Shown one piece after another: positions 45,142 through 56,800 of a stretch of DNA of 64,000 bases. Location of the stretch: positions 5,651,217 to 5,715,216 of the forward strand of contig CM053266.1 in assembly GCA_028583415.1 (NCBI GenBank). Direction: 5' to 3'. The notes beneath the pieces were generated by a model. It did not search any database, was not told the origin of the DNA, and saw nothing but the letters and a program-made list of their open reading frames with translations. The translations under genes were made by a program, and so were the position numbers. The DNA is from Protea cynaroides. Taxonomy: Eukaryota > Streptophyta > Magnoliopsida > Proteales > Proteaceae. Positions within the stretch are counted from its first letter, which is position 1. Each line of letters begins with the position of its first letter.

Positions 45142-46304
45142 CTCTGCTGAAGTGCTTCTGACCTTCCAAGGCCAAAGGAGCCATCGAGGATGTACACTAG
45201 GGGTTGTACGACAGCCATCAAGTGGGTCAAACTTTGGCACAATCAGACAAGGTTACTACTTCCCTGGTATTGTGAAATATGAGGAGTATGTGAGAAAATG
45301 CATACAATGACATAAGCATGCCAAGATCCAGTGCCAACTACCGTGCCACTGCAGCCCATAGCAAGCCCAATCCCCTATGCAATATGGGGAATGGACATCT
45401 TAGGGACATTCCCCATGGGACTGAGGCAAAGTAAGTTCCTGATTGTAGCCATTGACTACTTCACCAAATGGATAGAGGTAGAGCCGACGCCCAAGATTAT
45501 AGCCTCAAAAGTGACTGAGTTCCTCAAACTTTCTGTGGTTTATCGATACTAGATACCACAAGCGGTGGTTATGGACAATGGGAAGCAGTTCGATTCGAAC
45601 AAATTCAAAAGCTTCTGCAAACAATACCGGATAGCTCAGCATTTCACCTTGCTACACCATCCCGAGTCAAATGGCCAAGTCGAGGTCACCAACAAAACAA
45701 TACTCAAGGGACTGAAGAAGAGAATTATACAAGAAGAAGTGGTAAACCAAGAAATCCCAAGTGGCCTCAAGGATAGGCTAACAGAAGAAAGAAAGAGATG
45801 GGTAGAAGAGGTCCCTAGCATCGTCTAATCCTACAGAACAACAGTAGAAGACCAACGGGGGAAACACCCTTCATGCTTAGCCATGGCACAAAGGCTATCA
45901 TACCTATCGAGGTCGTCTATAGGTCATTTTAAATAGCCAACTTTGATGAAGAAACAAATTGAGAAAACATGCTGGTAGGCCTCGACATCCTGGAAAAAGT
46001 AAGGGAAGCGGCCCACCTGAAGAATGTCGCGTATCAGGCTAGGATTGCCAACCACTACAATAAAAAAGTAAAGGAGAAGCTATTTGGGCGACCTAGTTCT
46101 ATGGAAGGATTCAGCCTTAGAACCAACAAGACAAGAAAAGTTGGTTCCAAACTAGGAAGGACCATACAAAGTGGTCAAGACAACGAGGATAGGGGCATAC
46201 CACCTACAATGAGTGGACAGCGAAGCTGTCCCAAGGACGTGGAATGTGTCGAATTTATGAAAATTTTATTTGTAAAGTGTTGTAAATCAAGTAAAAATCA
46301 ATAA
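45142..46304 (+). pseudogene. E4 integrase
   Basis: The zinc-finger region is degenerate. The catalytic core has WGMDILGTFP, VAIDYFTKWIEVEP, VVMDNGKQF and HPESNGQVEVTNKTILKGL, giving D, D and E residues. The C-terminal part near 45969-46120 (LREAAHLKNVAYQARIANHY-like) is readable in another frame. Stops at 45308-45310 and about 45550 and later shifts break it. Confidence 0.82.
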
Positions 46305-46339
46305 AGATACTTGGTTATAAGAAATATGGTGTACTTAAT

Positions 46340-47240
46340 GTAAGAAATTATCTCGACACCTCAGCTACCACAAGGGCCTCGAAGCTCGGAGGGTGGATAA
46401 TTATCCTAAGCAAAATAAAACTTTGGCTTCAGCACCAGTTCGAAGCACCGAAGCACAGAGGGTCGACTCCATCGACTTGAACCTCATTTGGAAGAAGTTA
46501 TCTTCGACACCCTCGGCTGCCCTAAGGGCCTCGAAGTTCGGAGGGTGGATAATTATCCTAAGCAAGGATAAAACGTTGGCTTTAGCACCAGTTCAAGGCG
46601 CCGAAGCATGGAGGGTCGACTCCGTCGACGTGAACCTCAGTTGGAAGAAGTTATCTTCGACACCCTCGGCTGCCCCAAGGGCCTCGAAGCTCAGAGGGTG
46701 GATAATTATCCTAAGCAAGGATAAAACTTTGGCTTCAGCACCAGTTCGAGGCACCGAAGCATGGAGGGTCGACTCCATTGACGTGAACCTCAGTTGGAAG
46801 AAGTTATCTTCAACACCCTCGGCTACCCCAAAGGCCTCGAAGCTCAGAGCGTGGATAATTATCCTAAGCAAGGATAAAACTTTGGCTTCAGCACCAGTTC
46901 GAAGAGTCGAAGCACGGAAGGTCGACTCTGCCGACGTGAACCTCAGTTGGAAGAAGTTATCTTCGACACCCTTGGCTACCCCAAGGGCCTCGAAGCTCGG
47001 AGGGTGGATAATTATCCTAAGCAAGGAGAAAACTTTGGCTTCAGCACCAGTTCGAGGCACCGCAGCACGGAGGGTCGACTCCGTCGACGTGAACCTTAGT
47101 TGGAAGAAGTTATCTTTGACACCCTTAGCTGCCCCAAAGGCCTTGAAGCTTAGAGGGTAGATAATTATCCTAAGCAAGGATAAAATTTTGGCTTCAGTAC
47201 CAGTTCGAGGTGACGAAGCACCGAGGGTCAATCTCAAATA
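46340..47240 (+). repeat. 153-bp tandem repeat array in E4 (about 5.8 units)
   Basis: The anchor AATTATCCTAAGCA occurs at about 46399, 46551, 46704, 46857, 47010 and 47163, a period of 153 (the first is 152). Because 153 is divisible by three, both the + strand (46393-47160) and the - strand (46593-47237) stay open over several units. I read these as by-products of the period rather than genes. The array lies between integrase and the antisense ORF, where Tat elements are known to grow tandem repeats. Confidence 0.88.
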
Positions 47241-47301
47241 TCAACCTCAAAGAACATCAAAAAAATCATAAGGATTGAAAAGAAAAAACTTGTCCATTCA
47301 C

Positions 47302-47330
<29 letters not shown>
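47302..47330. repeat. Poly-A run (29 nt)
   Basis: 29 consecutive A residues downstream of the 153-bp array, followed by a TATATATATA stretch near 47375. It could be a slippage-prone tract; no RNA end is implied. Confidence 0.7.
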
Positions 47331-47333
<3 letters not shown>

Positions 47334-47479
47334 GAAAGAGAGACAGTACATACTGCAAACTACATTAAAAAAAATATATATATATATATCTTTCAGCTAT
47401 CATCTTCTTTTCACTACTCAGCCATGGGAGGGACTTGCTCGTGGGCAGAAGGGAGAACTTGCAAATCTGCTTCAGGAAT

Positions 47480-49700
47480 TCCTTTAATTTGGCCGGCTTA
47501 AGAGGTCGACATAGGAGTAATTGAGGCATACTAATCTTTGGGACCATTCTCCGAAGGCAAAGAAGAGGGCTGGCCAGAAAGTGAAGGCAAAGTAAGAAGT
47601 GAGGACACCCTCGAAGTCGCAATAGCCCCGAAAAGCTTCTTAAAGGCACCGACTCGTGAGAGGTAGAACTAGGGATAGGTGGCTCAAACAAAGTCCCGGA
47701 TCTTTGTCAGCATCGGCATGACCAACTTCACTAGAGACTCCGTTATAGTCTTTTTGTACTCTGCCCCGGATTTGAAGTCCTCCACAGCCTTTTTCCCTAC
47801 ATCCTGAACTCTGACCTCGGAAGCAGCCTCGAGCCTCCCCAAAGCTGCACTGTGAGCAGCACGTTCATCCTCAATAATCTTCAATGTGGCCTCAACAGTG
47901 GCCTTGGTATTCCGGACTTCTTCCTCGAGGCGTACACGAGTTTCCCTCAGACCTTCATATGACCTTAGATCCTCTCTAGCCCTATCTTTGGTGTCATCCC
48001 GCTCCTACCGAAGCATGGTCTTCTCATTCTCAGCTTCCGTGAGGTCTGCCTTCAACTTCTTAACCTCCTCCTCAAGGTCCTTGGCCTTGCCCAGAGGCCT
48101 CAGTGTCTCTTCTTGACATTCTTTGTCCAGGGCATAAGCCTCGTCTCAATATGTCTCCACCCCAGAAATCCACTAAAGAGCCAAGTCTAGCCTAGTCTAG
48201 AGGTCAACCACAACCTCTCGAGCCCGGTGTAGAAAATGACTAGTCTACAATCAAAGAACAAGTCATGACACAGAAAATGACTAAAGACAAAAAGAAATAG
48301 CAACAGTAATTACCTTAACATGATGGCATGCCTCGTGCTAAAAAGCTTCCCTGAGTGACACTTTGGATTAGTTAAACTCATCCACCAGGAGCCTCATAGC
48401 TCGAATGAGCTCTTCTGCCATGGCGGGAGCTCGTAGTGCCAACTGGAGAGTGGATATGTTGACCTAGTGAACGAAAGGCGTCACATCATCCTCTATGTTC
48501 TCGGGATAAGTGAACTCTTCAAATTGGTCCCAGACACGGTCAATGGCTAAGCAAAGAGAAGAATGTTAGAATCAAATAAGTGGGGAGAAACAGATAGTTA
48601 AGAAGGAGAAGGTCCAGTGGATATACCTTGAAGCTCTCCCTCAATCTTGGAGGATCTCTTCTTCTTCCTCTCAGACCTCTCCTCATGCCTGTGTTTTCTT
48701 TTTTCACGGGTCTGAAGATCCATACCTTCCTCTCCCTTAACCCCCAGAACCTGGGCACCACCTTCAACTGAGGTGACCTCTTGCTTGGGAGAAAAGACAA
48801 CAATAGGGGAAGAGCCCCCAGCAACCTCGACAGGCTCAACAAGCTCTGTCGGACCCTCTAGAAAACCCCTGGAAATTTGGACCTAGGGAGCATCGGGTTC
48901 CTTCAGTGGTCCTAGGCCAAAAGCACCACAGCATGATCCTCCAATCCGATGTCCACTATCAATCGAAAAAAGAAGGGTCAAGCGCCGAATAATACAAGAA
49001 GGGAAAGTTAGTTATAGAAATGGGGCTTACCCAGCCCAGTGTTTCGAAGGAACTCGAGGTCAGTCAGCTACTCTACAGATGGGGAAGGGACGGCACGGAT
49101 TGCCTCGGCAAACTCGTTTAGCTCCTGGTCAATCAGTGGGGCAGTGTTGACTATGGACAAGACAACCTTGGACCAGAAGTTGTGAGGCCAAGTGTACTTG
49201 GGTAATAGAGTCCAAGAGACAAAAAAGAAGTTGTACTTCTCGTTGTCGTGCGAGGTGATGATGTCTTTGGCCATGGTATAAGACGAGTCATTCCGATGCT
49301 GGAAGTAGTACCAACCGTCCCAGCAGTAGGTGGAGACAAGAAAAATAAACTTCTTGAAGAGGGCAACCTCGAGGGGCAAACCACTCAGCCTCGAGCAAGC
49401 TAAGAAACTGGTAATTTCATGCCACCATTAGGGGTAATTTGTGAAGGAGTCAGTCCATAGTTATCCAACAGCTCGAAGTAAAAGGGAGGAGGAGGAAGCC
49501 GAAACCTTAGCTGGAACATCTTTTCGTACACCACAACGGCATCGTTACAAGGAGTACACATCCGATCCTCAAGTTCTGGTAGCATGAAGGCGAAGTTCTG
49601 AGGGACCCTATAAAGCTCCCTAATGGCATCTAGATGAGCCTGAGTCATTCGACTTGGTATCTTACCAACAACATAGCTAGTACCATGGGGGGACCCTAGA
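47480..49700 (-). pseudogene. Antisense ORF of E4, gypsy-type putative transposase family
   Basis: Read on the minus strand: 49648-49400 gives IRELYRVPQNFAFMLP, FRLPPPPFYFELLDNYGLTP and SQITPNGG; 49379-49068 continues in another frame with VALFKKFIFLV, WYYFQHRNDSSYTM and HNFWSKVVLSIVN. Downstream at about 47700-48500 are helix-prone coiled-coil pieces (ERAAHSAALGRLEAASEVRV). This order matches the family called 'putative gypsy type transposon' (Pfam PF04195, from memory), encoded antisense near the 3' LTR of many Tat elements. It has many breaks. The function of the family is not established. Confidence 0.7.
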
Positions 49701-50358
49701 AGACTGTGGGGGGCCAGGGTTCATTGCCTGTATTTGGGCAGCTTGAATAGCCCTAGTCCTTCGGACCTCATTTTTCCAACCTCTTCCTTCCTCATGAATA
49801 ACAAGAGGAACGGTGGCAGAAGTGGAAACCTAGCCACGTTGCCTGGCAACGTTTGAACCCTGAGCTTCCTCTTCAGGGTTAGTTTCTACTCTATTGCTAA
49901 GTTTCCTAAAGTTGACCGTACTTACTTATGTGCGATGAGTATCGACGAAGTGTTGTGCGGAGAAAAATGAAGGAAGAACAGCAAGAACAACCAAAAAAGA
50001 TCGAGGAGAAGACAGAAAGAAGAAAAGAAAGAAGAGAAGATGAACAATATTTAAGGACCATACATTCGGATAAAAATCTGAACGTAGGTCATAATGGGCT
50101 AGTAACCTACAAAAACAGCTATAACCGTTGCGTCAGAAAAGCAAGAATACACGTGGCTTTACCCCATGCGCTACTCAATGATCACGTTTATGACATGACA
50201 GAACCATCGGTGAAAAATAAGGCGGGTGGCGGGACCCACAGCTCGAATTTTAAAAATCCCACTCAAAAGGTAACCGTGCCGTTCCTCATGAAGCATCCTT
50301 GGAGGCCTCAAAAATGGAAGGAAAAGATATATGCCCTCTCCACCTTCATGAAGTAGGC
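49701..50358. other. E4 region between antisense ORF and 3' LTR
   Basis: A + strand frame (49928-50356) starts MCDEYRRSVVRRKMKEEQQE and is very Lys/Glu/Arg-rich in its first third. I recognise no domain. The region probably holds the promoter and leader of the antisense ORF rather than a gene. Confidence 0.45.
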
Positions 50359-50374
50359 AAGGGCAAGGGGCATC
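50359..50374 (+). other. E4 purine-rich tract
   Basis: AAGGGCAAGGGGCATC precedes the 3' LTR. It is less pure than the Tekay tracts but in the right place. Confidence 0.5.
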
Positions 50375-51242
50375 TGATATTGTAGAATATGTAACCCCCA
50401 ATCGGGTTCCAACATGTGTTCACTAAAGCCCAAACAAAGAGGGCTTCATTTGCATCACCGGCCTTAAAGGGCTGAGACAAAAGCAGCCCCTGATGAACCG
50501 GAATCACCAATGAAAATAATGAAGAGCCTCGAAGACTAGCTACCATGAAGGTTCGTGCCCTTAGAGGCCTAGGAGCCTCGTGCCCTTGAAGGCCTCGGAG
50601 CCTTGCTGTCCTATGGGCCTCGGAACCTCCCCAGGACAGAAGCCACGACACCTCATCAATATAGAAGCCTTGATAGCTCTTTACTACATTAGTCTCGGCA
50701 CCTCTCCAAGCAGACCTTGTCATATAGATCCACATGCCACATGCCAACTACACTATAACATTCGAGTAGGGCCCGTTCCAATAAATACAGAGATGAAACT
50801 CCCCCCCCCCAAAGATATTCGCCAAGGGAAAGTCAACGGAATCTTGAGAAGGTGATCCCATTGTCTAATGACTTAGCAGAAGATCACCTGATCACCAAAT
50901 CAATGGGTGCGAATCACGATCCAAGGAGAACATTCCTCCACAACAGGAGACATGTCCAGCTCCTACATCCAGGTCACTCCCAACCTATAAATAGAGGAAA
51001 CATACCCAGGTAATTACACAGACATTTTCTAGCACTCAAGCTCAGAGCGAGTTAGTTAGACGAATCCCCTTGATTTAAAGGGATAATCTTCCTTACCTGT
51101 CCCATACTGCTTGTCCCCTGAACTGACTTAAGCATCGGAGTGGCCAAAGGGTGTCTTCACCTGACCATCACTCCGGTGTCCTCTTTTCTTTTTGCAGGAA
51201 ACGCAAGCGAGCTAAAGACCAATCCGGTTTGAGACGACAACA
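50375..51242 (+). repeat. E4 3' LTR (868 bp)
   Basis: TGATATTGTAGAATA to GAGACGACAACA, ending in CA and followed by the CAAGC duplication. It agrees with 37810-38663 apart from scattered substitutions and short indels. Confidence 0.88.
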
Positions 51243-52717
51243 CAAGCCTATTCTGGATACCATTCACAGAAAGTTGGAGGGCTAGAAATGTAAATTTATA
51301 TCTCAAGCTAGTGGGCTTCAACTTATCAATTTGATTATGCAAGGAGCTTATAATTATTGGACAAGTATACTTTCTCTCCCCAATAGTGTCATGAGGAAAA
51401 TCGAGTCTATGTTTGCTATATTTTTCTCGGCAGGGCCATCTTTGAAGAAAGCTATTTACTACTCTTCTTGGAGGTCCATTTGCTCCCCAAAGAAGGAAGG
51501 AGGCCTTGGGGTGAAGAGATTCAAGGATATGAATGTGGCTGGGATTATAAAGCATTGGTCGAATGTTATATCCAACAAGAATTGTTTACGGGTCAAGTGG
51601 ATCCGAACAAGATATCTCAAAAAGGAGTCACTCTGGTCAGCCAAGGCTAATGATAGGAGCCCTTGGGTTTGGAGACAGCTTATGAAGCATAAGCACACTC
51701 TAGAGAAAAAAGTGAGATATGATATTGGGGATGGGAATACTATTAAATTCTGGTTGGACCCTTTCCATCCATTGGGTATTCTTGGCAGGGCCTTACCCTT
51801 GATGTGCAAGCAGTTGGAAGGGTTACCTAGGATGGCCCCGATCAGTGCTATTTTACATGATGGAGACTGGGATCCGGGACCCCTTCCCCATCCAGCATTG
51901 TTTATGGTTTGGAGCTGATTTCTTGAGGTCCAGAGGACCACCAATGGTGGTTGTGATGATCAGATTCATTGCCTTGATAGAATTGGGAAAAGAAGCTAAT
52001 TTTCATCAAGAGCAGCTTGGGATTCACTCAGGCCATCTGCTGTTCCTCCAGGCTGGACCCCCTCTGTTTGGTTCCCTAAAAACATCCCAAGACATGCGAT
52101 CATGCTTTTTGCGATGTGTGAAGAATGCTGTTCTAACTTGTTATTAACTCTTGTTGAGAGCTATAGAGGTCAGCCCATCATGCTCTCTCTGCTGGGTCGG
52201 TTGTGACTCTAGAGACCATTTGTTCTTCTCCCGCCCTTTCTCAAATTGGATGTGGAGTGAGATCATTAAGATGTGTATTCACGGGAGATATGGGGGCCAT
52301 GGGATTGTAAAGGAAAATACAAGATTCGGCAAGATCTTAATCAAGGACAAAAAATATGGGAGATTGGCATAGCTGGCATTAGGGCTTCTGTCTACCATAT
52401 TTGTAGGGAGCGGAATAATAGAATTTTTAATTTAAAATCTAAACCCAGAGAGGTTATTCCAGATTGTATTAAAAGAGAGATTCTAGAGATACGGAATTTG
52501 AATCCTTCTCCTACCCCCCGGCCCTCCCCTCTCTCCCTCTACCATGTACATTAGATCTATGTGGGGCTTAGTGTGATGGGTTTTTTTGGTTATGCTGGTC
52601 CTCTTCCCAAAGTTGAGGGGAGAGGGTGTGGCCTTCCTTGACTGGTTGTATGTCCTCCATGTCCCTTTGTTGCTTACTAAATGATTCAAGCATAAAAATA
52701 ATAATAATAATAATAAT

Positions 52718-53210
52718 AAAAGACAATAGGCAACCAAAGAAGGTTACAACTTCGTAAGTTCACCTCACCTCTTTGGTTACAAGAAGTAGCTTAATGACTC
52801 ATTGACTAATGCCTTATTGATTCGAAGACTTGTAACTCATTGAGTCCATTCGACTTGGGAGATTTTGGAGTTAAATTTGAGTTTTCAGGTTTATATAAGA
52901 TATTGTTTCTAATAAATTCCACCATTATATTGTTTAGAAAACCAAAGAGGGACTGAACCAACACCATTGTGGAATGTTCAACAGTTCATCCTAAAATCAG
53001 GAAACGGTTTAATTAGCCACTTCCTCCGGGGTTGAATCAGATTTGGCCAATATTCCAAAAATCCAACTTTGCCTGGAGTTCTACTGTTGAGAGCCTAGAT
53101 CTGGTTCCTCCTGTCAGCTATTATGGTTTTTAAAACTGTGAGTTCGCACCTCTAACAAGAAACTCCGCTAAAGTGGAACGTATTTTAAAGGCTACAGTTA
53201 TTTATTAACT
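52718..53210. other. Unassigned sequence right of the LINE
   Basis: It begins with aaaagacaataggc and the aaggttacaacttc block also seen at 25501-25513, then shows ordinary AT-rich sequence. I see no gene or repeat that I can name. Confidence 0.5.
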
Positions 53211-53500
53211 TTCGCTGCGTTTGGAATGTATTCTTATAATGTATTATAAGGAAGAAAACATTATAAGATGACAAAAATAGTGTTTTGTATGCATTTTCGA
53301 TCTTAAATCATAGAATGTATTAAGAGAACGTGGTTTATTTTGGAACACACTTTTTTCCCCTCATTCTACAGTCTGAGTGTAGATCAAATTTGCCTCACTC
53401 TTTACCACAAACTCTTTCCCCTGATAGAAATGCATTCTCCATTCTAAGAATGCATTTTTAAGAATACATTTCAAGAATGCATACCAAGTACAGTCTTAAT
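53211..53500. mobile_element. Possible MITE with imperfect terminal inverted repeats
   Basis: The left end GCGTTTGGAATGTATTCTTA and the right end AAGAATGCATACCAAGTACA (reverse TGTACTTGGTATGCATTCTT) form an imperfect inverted repeat around an AT-rich core of about 280 bp with further GAATGCATT repeats. There is no coding capacity. The target duplication is unclear, so the class is open (hAT-like or Harbinger-like). Confidence 0.4.
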
Positions 53501-53593
53501 ATATATATATATTAATGAATAGTAAACTGGCAAACTAAAAGAAAATATGTAACCAGTCATAAAGCAATGGTAATATATTATTAGGCCATGAAA

Positions 53594-53715
53594 GATGCCA
53601 ATTTGCTTAGTTGGTAATGTTTGCAAGTGCTAGTACGGAATCCCAGAACCTCTTGCCTACTGGAATTTAAAAAATAAAAATAAAAAATAAAAAGAACGAA
53701 AAATAAAATAAAATT
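53594..53715 (+). mobile_element. Possible tRNA-derived SINE
   Basis: TTGCTTAGTTGGTAATG resembles a pol III A box and TACGGAATCCC about 30 bp later a weak B box, followed after about 25 bp by an A-rich tail (AAAAAATAAAAATAAAAAAT). It does not fold as a proper tRNA. Flanking duplications were not identified. Confidence 0.35.
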
Positions 53716-55138
53716 TTAAAATGGGGAAAATTGTGTAATTGAAATTGGTAATGGACAACAGGGAGATATTGAGGTTCAAAAGTCAATCTAATCATACAAT
53801 CATAAAAGCCTGACTATTTGATTTTTCAGTTTGTATATTCAAAGGGGAGATAAGCATTAAATAATGTGGAAAATAATACTAACAAAATAGAAAAAAAAAA
53901 TATCCAAGGGAAAAGAGGGAAGGGGAAAAAATTAAAAACAAAGACACCATTGAGAGTTATCATCAATATATAATTCCAGAGGTTCCATTGATTTGGCAAA
54001 AACCGCACTCTTTCTATTACCAAATGAAAAAAATGACTTATTGAATCTCTTTCATGAAATGACCCCTCGGCACTAAAAATGAAAAAACAAAGACAGCAAT
54101 GAGAGTTATCAAATATATAAAAGAGAGTCATAGGGTGTGGAAAGTAAGGGAATGAAGTATTGATTTAGTTGCCATATGCCATTAATAGAAAACGCACTCT
54201 TACCTATTACCAAATTAAGAGTCTCTTACTGAATCTCTTTTCTATGAAATGACCCTCAGCACTTGTAAGTGCATATTTTGTGGTGGGTTCCTTTATGCCC
54301 TCAACCTCTCTTCCTTATGTAAGAGAATCTATCTGGTTTACAAATTCCTCTGATTGTATGTTGGTTTAGGAAGGTTCTAACGACAATCGATCAAGAATAT
54401 TTCTTCTTTTTTTACCTTAAATGAAAAAGGAAAAACATAAAAATGTCATCAGGAGTGATGGGGTTAAGCAAAATGTTCTGTAAGGCTGAGAATGTTCTGC
54501 TCAGGTGAGCATCTCCAAATTTTGTTCAACCTTTTCCAGAACTGTCAACTATGTCTGTGATGACTCACATGCTGCGATTTACATCCTTAGACACAAATGA
54601 AGAGAAAAAAGAGGGAAAATCTCCTGTTGCAGAGGACTTTCAAGATACGGCTCTCTCTTCCTCCCCCACATACCCCCCAACAGTTCCACCCTTGTTGGGC
54701 GAAGAGCACTGGACCTTATATGGGTTTATGCTTTGAGAATCATCTCTATAGGTTGCATTCTTGTTTTCTGGTAGGATGAAAAAACACATGCCAATATCAA
54801 AAGAGTTAACCAACCCATAATGCAGTGGAATGTCATATATCCCCATAATCGTATACAGTTCCATCCTTGTTGGGCCCAACAAGAATGGTCTTTATTTGGA
54901 ATCATAGCTTATCAGTTTTCTTTCAAAATTGGGTGTTGGAGTCCATGATTGACAGTTGTTGTCTCCATGAACAAAATGGCAAAACAGTGAGGAGAGAGAG
55001 GCCCTTTAGATGCTGCTTTATTAATCTAGATTACAAGAAAACACCACTATAATTTTCGTGATGTTATAGATTCTATACTTTTTTATTAACTAGTATCAAG
55101 TCTCCATATATCTGACATCTGTAGGGAGCTTCCAACAC
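53716..55138. other. Upstream intergenic region of the CEN/TFL1-like gene
   Basis: AT-rich and without large repeats. Two related stretches of about 100 bp (53940-54070 and 54095-54260, each with 'ttgaatctctttcatgaaatgaccc'-like text) suggest a short local duplication. No reading frame is convincing. Confidence 0.5.
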
Positions 55139-55145
55139 TATAAAT
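55139..55145 (+). promoter_or_regulatory. Putative TATA box of the CEN/TFL1-like gene
   Basis: TATAAAT in cactaTATAAATTTAAG-like context, about 98 bp upstream of the ATG. It would place transcription start near 55170 with a leader of about 65 nt. Confidence 0.5.
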
Positions 55146-55236
55146 TTAAGGTTTCTTCTACCAGACCCATTAAGATAGCCTCCACAGAAACATTGTCCTC
55201 TACAATCTCCCAGGCCTTCTTCTCTTTGTCTTTCTA

Positions 55237-56800
55237 ATGGCAAGAACATTAGAGCCTCTTATAGTTGGAAGAGTGATTGGAGATGTCCTTGACCCCTTCT
55301 CTCAGACAGTGAATATGACTGTCACTTACAACAACAAGCAAGTCTGCAATGGCCATGAGCTCTTCCCTTCCACGGTTTCCTCTAGGCCTAGGGTTGAGGT
55401 TCATGGAGGAGACATGAGATCCTTCTTCACACTGGTATTGTTTTTTACTCAAATTTTTCCATTTCCTTCTCTGTCTTTTCTAATTTAATTGAATCTACCC
55501 TTCTCTTTCCCAGGTGATGACAGACCCAGATGTTCCTGGCCCTAGTGATCCATATTTGAGAGAGCATCTACACTGGTATATACAACAACCACCCCCCACC
55601 CCCCTCTCCTCTTTCCTTATTATTTTTAAGATTGTACAAATTAAAATTAATAAATACTAAATGGAGACCATAACTAGATACCCAAGCTCATAAGGCATAT
55701 GGGTCATCACAAGGTGATGCTTCTCATCCTACCTTTCCCACCTTAACGTGGAAGGATATGGACATTTTCCGGCAATACAACACCTACATGATTTTTAGTA
55801 CCTACAATACGGGTATAGGTATATACCGTGGTTCACACACGGCATCAGTGCTAGCAATTACCCAGCTTTACACCGTTGGATCTCCTGGATATTGACACTA
55901 CAAAAGAGATTCTAATGGTGGAAACCTTAAGGCAAACTGTACGGTTGAAGGACATCTAACTGCAAAGTTTTCATCCCATAACTCCCAACTATAGGTATTA
56001 TATGATAGTCAATGTGGGAATAAACTGCAAATACTCCCTCAGGTATGGAAGAACCTACTACGAACGTGTGGAGATGGAGACCCTGAAAATCTGTCTACTA
56101 GTTCGACTTTCTAGGATGGATGGAAATTTTGTAGGATACCAGAGTGGGTTTTCATTATCTCTCGTGTCTACCTGACGTGAACATTGCTACTAGTGAGTTC
56201 GGATCACATAAATGTACAAGTATTTTCTATGACATCTCATCACCGTTGATGTGGTGTGGGATCCACTAGATATGAATGTTGATAGAATCTAAATAAAGAT
56301 ACAAGTACATGCAAATGAATTATTATCGTTAGTAGTTCGAACTTTAACAAGAGCCAAACAAAATTGCAAGAGAAGGAAAGGAAACTAAAACGAGAAAGGT
56401 TCCAAACAAATAAATAACTTACCGTGCATTTTGAATTAACCATTTTACAGGATAGTGACTGACATTCCGGGCACCACAGATGCAACCTTTGGTAGGCCAT
56501 TTTCTCATTTCCATTTATTTTTCTCTGGGAGAGACAGAGGAAGAAGAAAACTTATTATGTGGTGGTGGCTATGTTTGAACAGGAAGGGAAGTGGTGAGCT
56601 ATGAGATCCCAAGGCCTAATATAGGAATCCACAGGTTTGTGTTCGTGCTATTCAAACAGAGGCGCAGGAATACAGTGAGCCCACCAACTTCAAGGGATCA
56701 CTTCAACACTCGAAGCTTTGCTGAGGAGAACGAGCTGGGGCTTCCTGTAGCTGCAGTCTTCTTCAATGCCCAGAGGGAAACAGCTGCAAGAAGACGCTGA
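55237..56800 (+). CDS. CEN/TFL1-like: CENTRORADIALIS/TERMINAL FLOWER 1-like PEBP protein, four exons, intact
   Basis: Exons 55237-55434 (198 nt), 55514-55575 (62), 56451-56491 (41) and 56583-56800 (218) join into 172 codons and a stop, with GT/AG at every junction. The exon sizes 62 and 41 are the fixed sizes of plant FT/TFL1 genes. The protein starts MARTLEPLIVGRVIGDVLD and ends AAVFFNAQRETAARRR. PEBP motifs DPDVPGPSDPY and GIHRFVFVLF are present. His84 (in REHLHW) and Asp139 (in SRDHFN) are the residues that mark TFL1-type floral repressors; FT has Tyr and Gln there. Family members bind the bZIP FD and 14-3-3 proteins, delay flowering and keep the inflorescence indeterminate. One residue is missing near NNKQVCNGHE compared with usual YNSNKQV. 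Introns are 79, 875 and 91 bp. The only intact cellular gene in the window. Confidence 0.95.

Larger units (their letters stand above)
37810..51242 (+). mobile_element. E4: Tat-lineage Ty3-gypsy element with antisense ORF
   Basis: LTRs 37810-38663 and 50375-51242, perfect CAAGC duplication, and insertion inside the LINE frame. Order: PBS, gag, protease, RT, RNase H, a second archaeal-type RNase H (triplicated), integrase, tandem repeats, antisense ORF, purine-rich tract and LTR. The second RNase H and the antisense ORF between integrase and 3' LTR are hallmarks of the Tat lineage. There is no chromodomain. Coding regions have many stops, so the element is dead. Confidence 0.92.
25514..52717 (+). 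mobile_element. 5'-truncated LINE split by two LTR elements
   Basis: Three pieces: 25514-25737, 37668-37809 and 51243-52717. Piece 1 encodes part of a non-LTR reverse transcriptase (ETGISHIIFSYDLMMFSKGD); the catalytic box usually read as FADD is FSYD. Piece 2 continues in the same frame (PPQAKPNLIKLSNLKEMIF, KYLGVCL). Piece 3 continues after one TAG (LQLINLIMQGAYNYW, SSWRSICSPKKEGGLGVKRF), with frameshifts into a C-terminal zinc-finger region (CSLCWVGCDSRDHLFF) and a 3' tail ending in an ATA repeat (52694-52718). Piece ends fit the duplications of E3 and E4. The 5' end is missing. Similar sequence (aaagaaaggttacaacttc) at about 25494-25513 and 52736-52753 may be its target duplication. Confidence 0.85.

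Noticed and set aside
46393..47237. Long overlapping frames of 255 and 214 codons on opposite strands
   Set aside because: They follow from a 153-bp repeat whose period is a multiple of three. There is no start context, no domain, and they lie in the non-coding part of a dead Tat element.
49928..50356. 142-codon + strand frame rich in Lys and Glu inside E4
   Set aside because: No recognisable domain. It lies opposite the expected leader of the antisense ORF and is low-complexity in its first part.
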